Positions 1 to 11,634 of a stretch of DNA of 64,000 nt are shown one piece after another. The stretch is from Allium sativum (Eukaryota; Streptophyta; Magnoliopsida; Asparagales; Amaryllidaceae). A program made the position numbers and the translations under genes. The notes under the pieces were generated by a model that was not told the origin of the DNA, did no database searches, and worked only from the letters and a program-made list of their open reading frames with translations. The stretch is from assembly GCA_030737875.1 (NCBI GenBank), contig CM060912.1:208085231-208149230 (forward strand), read 5' to 3'. Every line of letters begins with the position of its first letter. Within the stretch, counting starts at the first letter, position 1.

Positions 1-677
1 ATAGTGGCCTGAATAGAACGCGCCGCGCCGCGGTAGTTCGTGAATTTCGACCATTTATTTCAAACGGACATTGCGGGAGATCCGACCGTCGGATTCTCCT
101 AAAACCGGAACCGTTGGGTTCGTATCGAAAAGAGCTTTCTAATGAATATTAGGAATTTGAAATCTAACGGTTGGATTTGGAGATACGTCCAAATCAAATT
201 CGAAAAAGGTCGCTGTAAGTGCAGTTCGATGGCCGTTGATGGAAATCGACTGTACGGGCCTTGATAAAATTATTAAAAATAGTAATAATTTGTGTAAAAT
301 CATAAGAGATGATTTGTGAAAGTTTGGGATGAAAAACTCCATATTTGAAAAGATAAAAATAGATTTTTATCGAAATGAACTAGTTTTGAACTAGAATTAT
401 AATTCTATTTATTTTTAACAAATAAAGTGAATTTGAAATGGTTTTGAAAATAACCAAAATTTCCAATGATTGCATTGGAATGGATTTGAATCGAAATTGT
501 CTTCGGAATATTTCGATGTTGGAATTCGTGATATTACAGGTGTTGTTATGGAAATTTGAAAGATATATATTTGTATCGTTATTTCCAATACGACATTTGT
601 TAGTCGTAGAATTCGATATTGAATATAAGCCGATATATTTTCTATTCAGAGCCTTGTATTGAATATCGAATGTGATT

Positions 678-1336
678 TGGGTTTGTCGTGAATGGTGTCT
701 TTACTAACCCTGTTCTTGAACCCAGCTGAGAAAAGATTAAATCTTTTGATTTAGATTTAATGAAGTGTACCAATTAAATAATATTTAATTGGAATTGAAT
801 GGATATTGATTTTTGGGTTTATCGTGAACAGTGTTTTAAATAACACTTGTTCTTTAACCCGATAATCAATGGGATGTGACTTTGGGTTTATCGTGAACCG
901 TGTTTTAAATGACACTGATTCTTTAACCCAGTCACAGATTAAAACTAAGTGGAGTTTTAATGAATCTTTAATTAGATTGAAAAGATCGAGAATGGAGTAT
1001 CACCAGTTTTGCTCCAGGCGATAGTTAAATCTTTAATTAGATTTGAATGTGAAATTTAGAAACTAACTGGCGGTTAGCCAAGCAGAATGGTTTTCTGGAT
1101 ATTGATCTGATGTTGGTTTCGGCCTTCGGGGTTAATATTTGGGGAATTATTCTCTTGATTAATTTACGGTTAGTGACTAAGGAATTGAAATGAGGCGTAT
1201 GTTGTGTTTGTGTAACACTTATTTAAAATATACGCGAGTTATTCGGAAAGACCGGGTTTATCCCATTCTGAGTAACTGATACGACGATAAGTCGAAGATG
1301 AAGACGATGGTCGAAGACCGGAGGTCTTCACGTCGT
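678..1336 (+). other. Cluster of covarying stem-loops in the giant LTR (copy 1)
   Basis: At least five strong hairpins follow one another: 805-870, 875-936, 1195-1235, 1237-1277 and 1303-1336, plus a weaker relative at 678-724. Hairpins 805-870 and 875-936 share a core (GGGTT/AACCC and GTGTT/AACAC) but have different 7-bp outer stems, ATTGATT/AATCAAT versus TGTGACT/AGTCACA. Of the LTR-to-LTR differences, position 867 turns a G-C pair into G-T, and position 1320 falls in the loop of the last hairpin. This is what a conserved RNA fold would look like. The function is unknown; packaging or dimerisation are possibilities only. The twin is at 7975-8633. Confidence 0.65.
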
Positions 1337-2374
1337 TTGGGTAATTACTGATGATCTTGATTGGGCTGTACACCCAAGAAGATGGAAACAGTTAGTGATC
1401 GTCCAGACGTACTTGGAGATCGATGGATATGCGGGGTACTAGGTGCCTCCGGTTTCGTTCAGACCCAGAACGGACTTGTAAATGGACTGTGTGTCTGACA
1501 TCGGATTTCATTCTGTGTGACTGATATCGGTTGCATAGGATGGTTTGCCTGTGTGGCATGCTAAGATGCAAATGATCAAGGCTTCTGTTGAAAAGCAAAG
1601 TCTTGTGGCGATGATCAAAGCACGGCCTTTGTGGCGTAGCTTTGTGTAACGTTTACCTCGCGTGTTTCACACCAGGTATGAACCAAAAACGGGAGACGGA
1701 CCTCAGGGAGGGCCTGCGTTTCCTCCTAGCTAGAAGTGGCGTCAGTGGTTTTACACGCCCTGACGAGTTTGACTTATGTGGTTGTTGCTGTTGCGAGGCG
1801 CCTCGGTTAGATCGGACGATTCGGGTCCGATGGAGTCATTCGTTGGCTCGCTTACGCCCCAAAGGGCGGCGAAACGTAGTGCTCAGGCATTTTTAATCCA
1901 CTCCGTGTGGACCGGCCCTGACGATCCAAGGGTCGATGCGTTCTGATCCTGAGACTCGGGCTAGGCAGTCTCGAATCGGTTGAGGACTATCTTTTGCCTC
2001 GGTTCATAGACGGAAATCCAATTTCCAAATACGTGACTTTGCGATTTCGATTGTATAACCTATATATGGCGACATAGTGGTATGGGGCATTCATGCCGCC
2101 TATGATTGATATTTATGATTTGAAGTTGTTTTATACACTATGCACTTATAATAGTATCAAATGATTTGTTTTCAACGTATCAAGCATTCTTGGCTATTAT
2201 AAGGTAAAAACCCTATCCTCCGGCTTGCGATTGCATTGTGTGATGGGACCTGGGTCTTATAACAGCTTCATTTTTCTTTATTTAGCATTGCGCTGTTGTT
2301 TTTGCACTGGTATTCTTGGGAGGAAACCCGTTCCGTGTTATACGGCGTGGTCCCTTGATTTACCTAGCTTTGAA

Positions 2375-2380
2375 AATAAA
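2375..2380 (+). terminator. Candidate polyadenylation signal AATAAA in the giant LTR
   Basis: AATAAA lies just upstream of a block (about 2398-2480) that is conserved in the distantly related solo LTR near 59960. The copy in the 3' LTR, at 9672-9677, is the one that would act. Motif match and position only. Confidence 0.35.
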
Positions 2381-2787
2381 GATTAATAACGGTTTTAGTT
2401 CTCACACCAGTCACATGACTGACCTGGAGTTTATTGTTTTAACCTAAACTCTGGGTGCCCTTATTTTGACACGGGCAGCTAGTAGTTTTGGTTTTGCAGA
2501 TTTATATTCACAGGATCCTGGTTTACAGCTGGAACGATATCCGGAAAGCTTTGTATCCGTATATCTCCTTCTAGTTGTGTATTGTATTATTTTCCGCTGC
2601 TATGTATTTAAATGTAATTTAAATCTCTGATATTTCTGTGTAATATTCATTTATACTCTGTATATTCTTGAAATCTGATGCATTGTTGTAATATACAATG
2701 AAACGTTCTTCTGTATGTGTTCTATTGTGGTTTGTTCTCGAACTATCCGACGCTTTCCTTTACGGGGAAGTTACGGGTTTTCACAGT

Positions 2788-2799
2788 TGGTATCAGAGC
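2788..2799 (+). other. Primer binding site, initiator tRNA-Met type
   Basis: TGGTATCAGAGC, starting two bases after the LTR end at 2785, is the standard complement of the plant initiator tRNA-Met 3' end used by gypsy and copia elements. It fixes the LTR/internal junction and the plus orientation. Confidence 0.9.
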
Positions 2800-3808
2800 T
2801 TTGGTTTACAAAGCAGAGAACAAGGCACATTAGAACATACGAAAGAATTCATCAGATATTGGGTTAGTAATATCCAATGAGAATGACTCGTTAGAGATGG
2901 GATCAGTAGTATCCTAGAACGAGTGTGAAGAGTATATTTTTCAAATGAAAACAAATTTTGTTTTGAAAATTTAAATCAACTATTCGTATTTGATTATTTG
3001 TTTATATTGATTTTGGACAATTCAGTATATAAAGAATTTGCATATACGCCTTGCAAACGTATATTCGAAGTTTTAATATACTGGATAGATATAGAGTCCC
3101 ATTCTAGACACTCGGGGATAATTCTGATGATGTGGCCACATCATCAGTATTTATATTCGTGTTTCGAAGGTGTGATATCTATATATTTCCATTAGACTGG
3201 TGTGAGAACCAAATCTTATATAGCTAGAACACTTTGTTGTGAATTGGCATCAAAAACAAGATTTTCTGTATATGTATCAAAATTATGAATTTAAAACGTT
3301 AAATTCACTAATTGATTGATGTTTGTGTTGTTTGTTCATTTGTTTGCTAATTTTGAACCATTATGCCTAATTGAACCAAATATTGAATTATATTGAAAAT
3401 TGGTCGCATTTGCTTGCATATACATATACTTACATTGAACAGGTCATAGCAAGGAGGCTAGAGCAGAGAATAAAATTTGTTTGCCCGACAAATAGGTACA
3501 TGTTTATTACATAATTTCCTGTTTTGTTTGGGTGATGATGATTTTGTGAGCCTATTGGCTAGCCGCTTGGCTTTTTCTTTTTCTTTTTGAGATCTGAAGG
3601 ACCGGGGAAGCTATTTGAAATTCCCCGATGCTCCCATTGCAGGGGAGGTTATGGCGAAATTTTTCGAAAATTTAGGGTGTTAGCCAAATTTTTGAAATTT
3701 TGAAAATTCTCAGAAACTAAAGAGTTGGAGAATGGAAGCCAGATCGAGCGTAGAGTTGAATAATCAAACCACTTTCGACTTTGTTCCTTTTCGGGGACGA
3801 AAAGTTTT
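2800..3808 (+). other. Internal region of the giant-LTR element, no coding sequence seen
   Basis: About 1 kb between primer site and polypurine tract. It has only short frames without recognisable motifs; the longest are about 60 codons and A/T-rich. There is no zinc knuckle, no DSGA, no YxDD and no integrase HHCC. A gag remnant is not detectable by eye. Confidence 0.7.
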
Positions 3809-3821
3809 AAGTGGGGGAGAT
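3809..3821 (+). other. Polypurine tract of the giant-LTR element
   Basis: An AAGTGGGGGAGAT stretch directly before the TGTAACAACCC start of the 3' LTR. This is the plus-strand priming site of reverse transcription. Confidence 0.85.
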
Positions 3822-4794
3822 TGTAACAACCCGAAAATCTGGGCCAGTTTAAAATTTTTATTTTGGCAATTTTAGCGAATTTTGATTATTTAAAATAGAT
3901 TATTTTAAACAATATCGACGAGAAATTTAGTTTGAATATAATTCGACGTATATATTATACACGTCGTCGTTAGAATATATTATAATTATATATAATTATA
4001 AAAGGAATTGAAAATGGCGCGGTAGTTCGAAAATTCGATTTCTAATTTCAAATGAATATACAGAATTCAATATAAGTCAGAATTGAACGAAACAAGAAAT
4101 ATTTGAATCTGTATAACTATATCTTTGTAACGAAGTTAACAAACTGAGATTTCATTTTAGAAATGATAAGATATGTCCAGTTTAAAATTAGAAATAGTCG
4201 CTGTGGAATTTATATATATTTATATATATATAAGGCCCTTAAAAATAGCAATTTTGCAAACGACCTCGGATTTCGACGAAACCAGTTTTGTTGGGTCCGT
4301 GATGTTAAGTTATTGCTAGATTCCAAATTTCATAATTTTTCGAATCAATATGTGAGCGTGGCAAAGGAAAACGCGTTTGACCAGTTTCAGTTGATTTTAA
4401 TCGACTGGAAAATGGCCATTTTTCCTACGGTCTCGGAATTCGACGAAACTAGTTTTGTTAGGACCGTATCGTCAATACGAAGCTAGAAAATATTTTTCTG
4501 GAATTTTTCTGGTTAGTATGCGACCCCGGTAATTTGAAATGTACGTTTAAAATTCAATATAATGTTTTAAATGTAAATTTAACGGAAACTGATTCAAACA
4601 GTCGAATCAGCTAGCGATACATATCCCATTGTGTTCGGAATGGGGGTAAAACGCTATGGACGACAGGCGGTGGGCCTCGTTTAGAGGTCGTAAATAAAAG
4701 TTGCTTTTTAGTGGTAAATTAATTAATTAAATAAAAAAAAATATCTTCTCCCTTAACCAGGCCCCCCCTCCCAATCTCTTTTCATTTCAGATCG

Positions 4795-5046
4795 ATGATA
4801 ATAAAAAAAAAAAAAAAAAGGGGAGACGAGCGCCCTCGCGCTCGAACCCAGGGCGGCGGCGATGCTTCGCCGAACCCCCCTCCGACCAGAGCGCCGCCCC
4901 CTCTTCTTCTTCCCCGAGCTCCTCCTCTCCCTCCACTCTTCAAAACCGCCGAGCCCACAAAACCCACCGCCGACCGACGCTGCAGAGCCCGACCACCTCC
5001 CTGACCTCCGACGCAGTGAAGACCCTCCCCCCCTGTTTCTTCGGCA
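4795..5046 (+). promoter_or_regulatory. GC-rich leader-like patch ending in a splice-donor-like site
   Basis: About 250 bp of C-rich sequence after a run of 17 A, in an otherwise AT-rich LTR. It resembles a plant 5' leader and ends in GCA followed by GTAAGT at 5047, a good donor. A pyrimidine run ending in CTAG at 6009-6010 is a good acceptor. A 5' leader intron of about 960 bp that spans the tandem repeats is therefore possible. Open frames exist on both strands here, which is a composition effect, so no protein is called. Confidence 0.35.
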
Positions 5047-5119
5047 GTAAGTTTTTTTTTTTTTTTTCTACTTTGCTTTGTTTTATTTTTATTTTTTTCA
5101 ATTCTGTAATTCTAATTTT

Positions 5120-5403
5120 AAAAAGCATTTAAAACTGGTTTTAAGGGGTTTAAAACTGAATTTGATTTATGTTTAAAACTGAATTTTATTTTAACTTAAA
5201 ACTGTTTTTTTTTTTTTCTTTCTAAGAAAAAATTAAAACTGCATTTTCTATAAGGATAAAAACTGCATTTTTATAAAAAAGAAAAACTGATTTTGTTTAA
5301 GATTGAAACTGATTTTTAAAAAGTTAGAAAACTGATTTTATTTAAGATTGAAAACTGATTTTAAAAAAAGATTGAAAACTGAATTTGTAAAAGAAAAAGA
5401 TTT
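5120..5403 (+). repeat. Degenerate AAAACTG-rich repeats
   Basis: Units of roughly 25-35 bp with the core AAAACTGATTTT and A/T-rich spacers recur about ten times. They grade into the cleaner tandem repeats downstream. Confidence 0.6.
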
Positions 5404-5885
5404 GAAAAGGAAAATATAATCTTTTATAGTGTCGAAAGGAAAATATAATCTTTTATAGTGTCGAAAGGAAAATATAATCTTTTATAGTGTCGAAATAAAA
5501 ATATGATTTTTATCTATTGAACTTCGAATAAAAATATGATTTTTATCTATTGAACTTCGAATAAAAATATGATTTTTATATATTGAATAGCGAAATAAAA
5601 ATTCGATTTTTATATATTGAATAGCGAAATAAAAATTCGATTTTTATATATTGAATAGCGAAATAAAAATTCGATTTTTATATATTGAATAGCGAACTAA
5701 AAATTCGATTTTTATATATTGAACTTTGAAATAAAAATTCGATTTTTATATATTGAATAGCGAAATAAAAATTCGATTTTTATATATTGAATAGCGAAAT
5801 AAAAATTCGATTTTTATATATTGAATAGCGAAATAAAAATTCGATTTTTATATTGAATAGCGAAGTCAAAATTCGATTTTTACAT
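5404..5885 (+). repeat. Tandem minisatellite in the giant LTR (29-34 bp units)
   Basis: Three 29-bp units (GAAAGGAAAATATAATC core) are followed by two 33-bp units and then about nine 34-bp units with the core AAAAATTCGATTTTTATA. Each unit holds a short inverted repeat such as ATAAAAA/TTTTTAT. Units are nearly identical, indicating recent expansion. Confidence 0.88.
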
Positions 5886-7974
5886 ATGTAGTGGCTACGG
5901 GCAACGAAGAAGACGAAGATGCGATAGCGATGAAGATTTCTATCAATGAAGTGCCGTGGAGCTAGGATAGCTATATGTGAGAATTTCTCACCTTTCTATT
6001 TCTTTTCTAGATATATATTTATACTAGGATGCAGACGGTGCTTAGTAGCACCCGACACAACCGTCCACAGACCATGGACTTGTTTGTTTGACTGTTTGGT
6101 GATTGATTGCGATATTGGTTTGAATGTGGTTTGTGGTGTGAAAAATCGAATCGATAAATTGGTTAGGATTAGACGTGCGCCGTTATAAGGCGTAGGAGTA
6201 AGGCTAGGTTAGACCCTTACTCCAAATTTTGTGGTTTGCAAAATGAAATTGATTTGATTGATGAGTGAATGGCGTGGGCCTTCACTAGACCGGGGATAAG
6301 GCTAGGCCTTGTCCCGTTTCTAGTATCGTGCCGTTATGCCGCCGAAATTTTCTAAAATATGTTAGAAAAATAAAAATATCATTTTATAGAATAAATGAAT
6401 TGAATAGAAATTCATAGATTGAAATAAAATGTTTTATCGTTAAAAATATAATTTTTAACGTGAAGTGAATAAAATAAAATATTCATTTATAAACCGGACG
6501 GTTTGTTTATGTGCACCTATTTGAATGACATTGATTGGGACGATAAATTTTACACATCGCCCAACAGCACAAATAAAATAGGTGTTTGATTGTTTGAAAC
6601 CCCACACGGGTGTTGGGATGAAATTTGAAGTTCACTCATCCTGATTGATTAAATATGTCGATCGATTGATTGACATGCTGTTGTAAGCGTTAGATATCTA
6701 TATTTGATGCTTATACAGTGTAGTGCACTTTGGTTGATGGTTGATTATTTTCAATGTTATTATATACATGTGTTGTATGAAAATCCATATAATTAACTTT
6801 ATATGGTAATTGATTGGGCCTCATTCCAATTTGAAAAATAAAGAATATTATAAAATAAAAGTTCATTTGTTGACAGTACTCATTCATTGAGATTGGTCAT
6901 GTGTTGAACGAAATATTTTAGTAATAACAACTATTTTGAAAAAGAAATATTTGAAATAGAATATTTGAAAATAGAAATTTATGAAGCCGTGTTGATTAGA
7001 TTGACGCCATTTTGACGTGAACGATATTTATATCGATTTTATTCATCTTAAAAATGAATATTGAAAGGTGATTTCGAAATCGAATATTTTGAAATGAATT
7101 GAAAACGAATTCAAATTGAATTGAAATTTGAATTGAATAGAAATGAATTTTGAAACGAATTTATAAAGAAGAATTCAATTTTGATTTGAATTGAAAAGGA
7201 AGTTGAAATTGTTTTTGAAACGAATTCAAAACTATTTATATAATTCGTTTTAAATAGAAATCGACGAAGTATATATTATATATATTATATATATAATATA
7301 GTGGCCTGAATAGAACGCGCCGCGCCGCGGCAGTTCGTGAATTTCGACCATTTATTTCAAACGGACATTGCGGGAGATCCGACCGTCGGATTCTCCTAAA
7401 ACCGGAACCGTTGGGTTCGTATCGAAAAGAGCTTTCTAATGAATATTAGGAATTTGAAATCTAACGGTTGGATTTGGAGATACGTCCAAATCAAATTCGA
7501 AAAAGGTCGCTGTAAGTGCAGTTCGATGGCCGTTGATGGAAATCGACTGTACGGGCCTTGATAAAATTATTAAAAATAGTAATAATTTGTGTAAAATCAT
7601 AAGAGATGATTTGTGAAAGTTTGGGATGAAAAACTCCATATTTGAAAAGATAAAAATAGATTTTTATCGAAATGAACTAGTTTTGAACTAGAATTATAAT
7701 TCTATTTATTTTTAATAAATAAAGTGAATTTGAAATGGTTTTGAAAATAACCAAAATTTCCAATGATTGCATTGGAATGGATTTGAATCGAAATTGTCTT
7801 TGGAATATTTCGATGTTGGAATTCGTGATATTACAGGTGTTGTTATGGAAATTTGAAAGATATATATTTGTATCGTTATTTCCAATACGACATTTGTTAG
7901 TCGTAGAATTCGATATTGAATATAAGCCGATATATTTTCTATTCAGAGCCTTGTATTGAATATCGAATGTGATT

Positions 7975-8633
7975 TGGGTTTGTCGTGAATGGTGTCTTTA
8001 CTAACCCTGTTCTTGAACCCAGCTGAGAAAAGATTAAATCTTTTGATTTAGATTTAATGAAGTGTACCAATTAAATAATATTTAATTGGAATTGAATGGA
8101 TATTGATTTTTGGGTTTATCGTGAACAGTGTTTTAAATAACACTTGTTCTTTAACCCGATAATTAATGGGATGTGACTTTGGGTTTATCGTGAACCGTGT
8201 TTTAAATGACACTGATTCTTTAACCCAGTCACAGATTAAAACTAAGTGGAGTTTTAATGAATCTTTAATTAGATTGAAAAGATCGAGAATGGAGTATCAC
8301 CAGTTTTGCTCCAGGCGATAGTTAAATCTTTAATTAGATTTGAATGTGAAATTTAGAAACTAACTGGCGGTTAGCCAAGCAGAATGGTTTTCTGGATATT
8401 GATCTGATGTTGGTTTCGGCCTTCGGGGTTAATATTTGGGGAATTATTCTCTTGATTAATTTACGGTTAGTGACTAAGGAATTGAAATGAGGCGTATGTT
8501 GTGTTTGTGTAACACTTATTTAAAATATACGCGAGTTATTCGGAAAGACCGGGTTTATCCCATTCTGAGTAACTGATACGACGATAAGTCGAAGATGAAG
8601 ACGATGGTCGAAGACCTGAGGTCTTCACGTCGT
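7975..8633 (+). other. Cluster of covarying stem-loops in the giant LTR (copy 2)
   Basis: This is the copy of 678-1336 in the 3' LTR. The outer stem of the second hairpin carries T at 8164 in place of C, so that pair becomes a wobble. The loop of the last hairpin carries T at 8617. Both changes leave the folds intact. Confidence 0.65.
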
Positions 8634-10336
8634 TTGGGTAATTACTGATGATCTTGATTGGGCTGTACACCCAAGAAGATGGAAACAGTTAGTGATCGTC
8701 CAGACGTACTTGGAGATCGATGGATATGCGGGGTACTAGGTGCCTCCGGTTTCGTTCAGACCCAGAACGGACTTGTAAATGGACTGTGTGTCTGACATCG
8801 GATTTCATTCTGTGTGACTGATATCGGTTGCATAGGATGGTTTGCCTGTGTGGCATGCTAAGATGCAAATGATCAAGGCTTCTGTTGAAAAGCAAAGTCT
8901 TGTGGCGATGATCAAAGCACGGCCTTTGTGGCGTAGCTTTGTGTAACGTTTACCTCGCGTGTTTCACACCAGGTATGAACCAAAAACGGGAGACGGACCT
9001 CAGGGAGGGCCTGCGTTTCCTCCTAGCTAGAAGTGGCGTCAGTGGTTTTACACGCCCTGACGAGTTTGACTTATGTGGTTGTTGCTGTTGCGAGGCGCCT
9101 CGGTTAGATCGGACGATTCGGGTCCGATGGAGTCATTCGTTGGCTCGCTTACGCCCCAAAGGGCGGCGAAACGTAGTGCTCAGGCATTTTTAATCCACTC
9201 CGTGTGGACCGGCCCTGACGATCCAAGGGTCGATGCGTTCTGATCCTGAGACTCGGGCTAGGCAGTCTCGAATCGGTTGAGGACTATCTTTTGCCTCGGT
9301 TCATAGACGGAAATCCAATTTCCAAATACGTGACTTTGCGATTTCGATTGTATAACCTATATATGGCGACATAGTGGTATGGGGCATTCATGCCGCCTAT
9401 GATTGATATTTATGATTTGAAGTTGTTTTATACACTATGCACTTATAATAGTATCAAATGATTTGTTTTCAACGTATCAAGCATTCTTGGCTATTATAAG
9501 GTAAAAACCCTATCCTCCGGCTTGCGATTGCATTGTGTGATGGGACCTGGGTCTTATAACAGCTTCATTTTTCTTTATTTAGCATTGCGCTGTTGTTTTT
9601 GCACTGGTATTCTTGGGAGGAAACCCGTTCCGTGTTATACGGCGTGGTCCCTTGATTTACCTAGCTTTGAAAATAAAGATTAATAACGGTTTTAGTTCTC
9701 ACACCAGTCACATGACTGACCTGGAGTTTATTGTTTTAACCTAAACTCTGGGTGCCCTTATTTTGACACGGGCAGCTAGTAGTTTTGGTTTTGCAGATTT
9801 ATATTCACAGGATCCTGGTTTACAGCTGGAACGATATCCGGAAAGCTTTGTATCCGTATATCTCCTTCTAGTTGTGTATTGTATTATTTTCCGCTGCTAT
9901 GTATTTAAATGTAATTTAAATCTCTGATATTTCTGTGTAATATTCATTTATACTCTGTATATTCTTGAAATCTGATGCATTGTTGTAATATACAATGAAA
10001 CGTTCTTCTGTATGTGTTCTGTTGTGGTTTGTTCTCGAACTATCCGACGCTTTCCTTTACGGGGAAGTTACGGGTTTTCACACAAACAGACTTTCATATC
10101 ATAAATAAGTGTTCATACAAAACATTTCCATTGTTGCCTCAAAACAAAATTCCAATTATTAAAACCATAATACTGTCTTGATTTAAAACTTAAAGAAGCA
10201 TGAAACATAATTAAAACTGCATAAATCCCCATAGAATGTCCAAAGCCATAGCCCAAACGAAAGAGAACCAAGCAATACATTCTCTCTCTTCAAGCTGGAT
10301 GAAAAAACTTACTAAATTGAGGTGTTTCCTCCCTGC

Positions 10337-10352
10337 GGGGGGGGGGGGGGGG
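10337..10352 (+). repeat. Run of 16 G
   Basis: The same place in the other LTR copy (about 18369-18375) has only a seven-base G run in a slightly different context. The run could fold as a G-quadruplex or could be an assembly-length artefact. Confidence 0.8.
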
Positions 10353-11013
10353 CGGAAGAAAAGAAAGCGAAAGGAAAATGGGTCAGACATAAGTCTGGTA
10401 AGTCTAGTTATATTTCTAGCATGAGAACAATAAAAAGATCATGACTTGCATAAACTGAGAACATGACAACACCAGAATATAAGACAAGATATGGCAGGAA
10501 ATACTAACTATACTAAACGCACTCACTATTACTTCTCTACACCTACTAACTAGCCTAACTAGCACCACGTGTTCATGACAAGGTGATCCCTTATTCGATC
10601 GGCTCTTACTCGCAACGTTTTCTTCCTGTGTCATACGGCCCCACATGATTGTAGATACCTATGTTGGTCCCATCATGGGGTGTATCAAGTCCCATGGTGG
10701 CGGCCCGACACAATTCTAGAATGCATAGGTTATAGTACTGATGCCCAGTGCCCTGTTTGTCTGCTCCGAAGTGTGTGCATGCCTGCACTCCGTTAGAACC
10801 TACACTGCTGCACCAACCGCCGTCGCTTTTGACCGCTTACAATCAGCCCAGTAATCGTGCCCTACCCTGCCTAGTTTCAGGGTACCATAACACCTAATTG
10901 GGTTACTGCTGAAATGGGTCCCCGTTACTAGGGTTTTCTAGTCAAACATGTTAAGTGGTTAAGTGTCTGTATTAACCTAACCCCACCCATCAGTTTAATT
11001 AACATATTGAATT

Positions 11014-11273
11014 GGTTAAGTGTTTTAGTTAACTTAACCCTACCATCCTGACTTGTCTGTCCTTAGCTTTAATTAGTTAAAGCACCAACCACTCACATTA
11101 GACAAGTATTGTTACGGTTACTGGATGTGCCGGTCGGTTCCGGGCAGGTTTACATCGTAACTCAGTCTAACCTCGGGTCCTTATTGGGCTTAATGCCTTA
11201 ACCTCCCACATTGGATAGGTATTGTTGTGATTACTGGACATCCGGGCGGGTCCGGGCAGGTTTACATCACAAC
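11014..11273 (-). other. Hairpin series in the chromovirus LTR with compensatory changes
   Basis: Three inverted repeats: GGTTAAGT/ACTTAACC (11014-11039), GTTACGGT/ATCGTAAC (11111-11161) and GTTGTGAT/ATCACAAC (11224-11273). The last two are the tips of a tandem duplication. Their stems differ at two to three pairs, yet both pair over 8 bp (one pair as wobble). The same structures occur in the other LTR near 19041-19300. They would act in the minus-strand transcript. Confidence 0.55.
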
Positions 11274-11634
11274 TCAATCCAACCTCGGGTTAAGCATACT
11301 CGTATTTCCTAACTTTACATATTTGTTCTTTTTATTCTTATATGTAAATTTGTTAACAATTAAATGTTATGGCCCACTTTCCAAGTTCATCATTTTTAGG
11401 TATATGATTTATACCGTTTCATGCCATAAATTACCTATGTGATTTTTCACCAATTTATGTCAAGTTTCCTATAATTACCAATTTTTCCCAACATTACCCC
11501 GTCTAAATATTAGGTTAACAATCTTAGCCTAATTTTTCGTCCGCATGATTTTTTAACATATAATATTAGGCTAAAAACTTAGCCTAATTTAACGTACACA
11601 AAATTGGCATAAAGAAATTCATTAACATAAACAT

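Larger units (their letters stand above)
1..2785 (+). repeat. 5' LTR of the giant-LTR element (3' part only)
   Basis: This is identical to 7298-10082 apart from six substitutions that I could find (positions 34, 419, 504, 867, 1320 and 2724) and no indel. Divergence is therefore about 0.2%, indicating a recent insertion. The short open frames here are the same in both copies, show no domain, and sit in a structured non-coding stretch, so I do not call them genes. The first 3476 bp of this LTR lie upstream of the window. Confidence 0.93.
1..10082 (+). mobile_element. Non-autonomous LTR retrotransposon with giant LTRs (LARD-like), 5' end outside window
   Basis: Positions 1-2785 recur at 7298-10082 with a constant offset of 7297 bp. 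The order is LTR end, iMet-type primer site, about 1 kb of non-coding DNA, polypurine tract, LTR. LTR ends are TGTAAC and TTCACA. The full element would be about 13.6 kb, with over 90% of it LTR. No gag, protease, RT or integrase is present, so it must move with proteins supplied in trans. The end of the internal region (an ACGAAAAG stretch and a G-rich tract before TGTAAC) resembles Tekay/Del chromoviruses, which suggests the helper; this is inference. It is inserted in the 3' LTR of the minus-strand chromovirus; by comparison with the intact LTR near 18105, the target duplication should be CAAAC (right copy 10083-10087). Confidence 0.9.
3822..10082 (+). repeat. 3' LTR of the giant-LTR element (complete, 6261 bp)
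   Basis: Runs from TGTAACAACCC after the polypurine tract to TTTTCACA before CAAAC. Its second part (7298-10082) equals the 5' LTR at 1-2785. Contents in order: AT-rich U3-like DNA, a GC-rich pyrimidine-rich patch (4795-5046), degenerate and perfect tandem repeats (5120-5885), AT-rich DNA to 7297, then the hairpin-rich section. Near 4000 and 7305 a GGCGCGG(T/C)AGTTCG-like block recurs, and it appears again near 55635 in the solo LTR, showing that these LTRs are related. Confidence 0.93.

Noticed and set aside
139..662. Open frames of 67-74 codons in the giant LTR, repeated at 7436-7959
   Set aside because: They are identical only because the LTRs are recent copies. No domain, AT-rich composition, and no codon signal.
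1392..1896. Open frames on both strands (68 and 84 codons) and copies at 8689-9193
   Set aside because: They fall in the hairpin-rich non-coding part of the LTR with overlapping frames on both strands; no motif.
4782..5128. Four overlapping frames with Pro/Arg- or Gly-rich products
   Set aside because: They arise from the GC-rich, stop-poor patch and lie on both strands.
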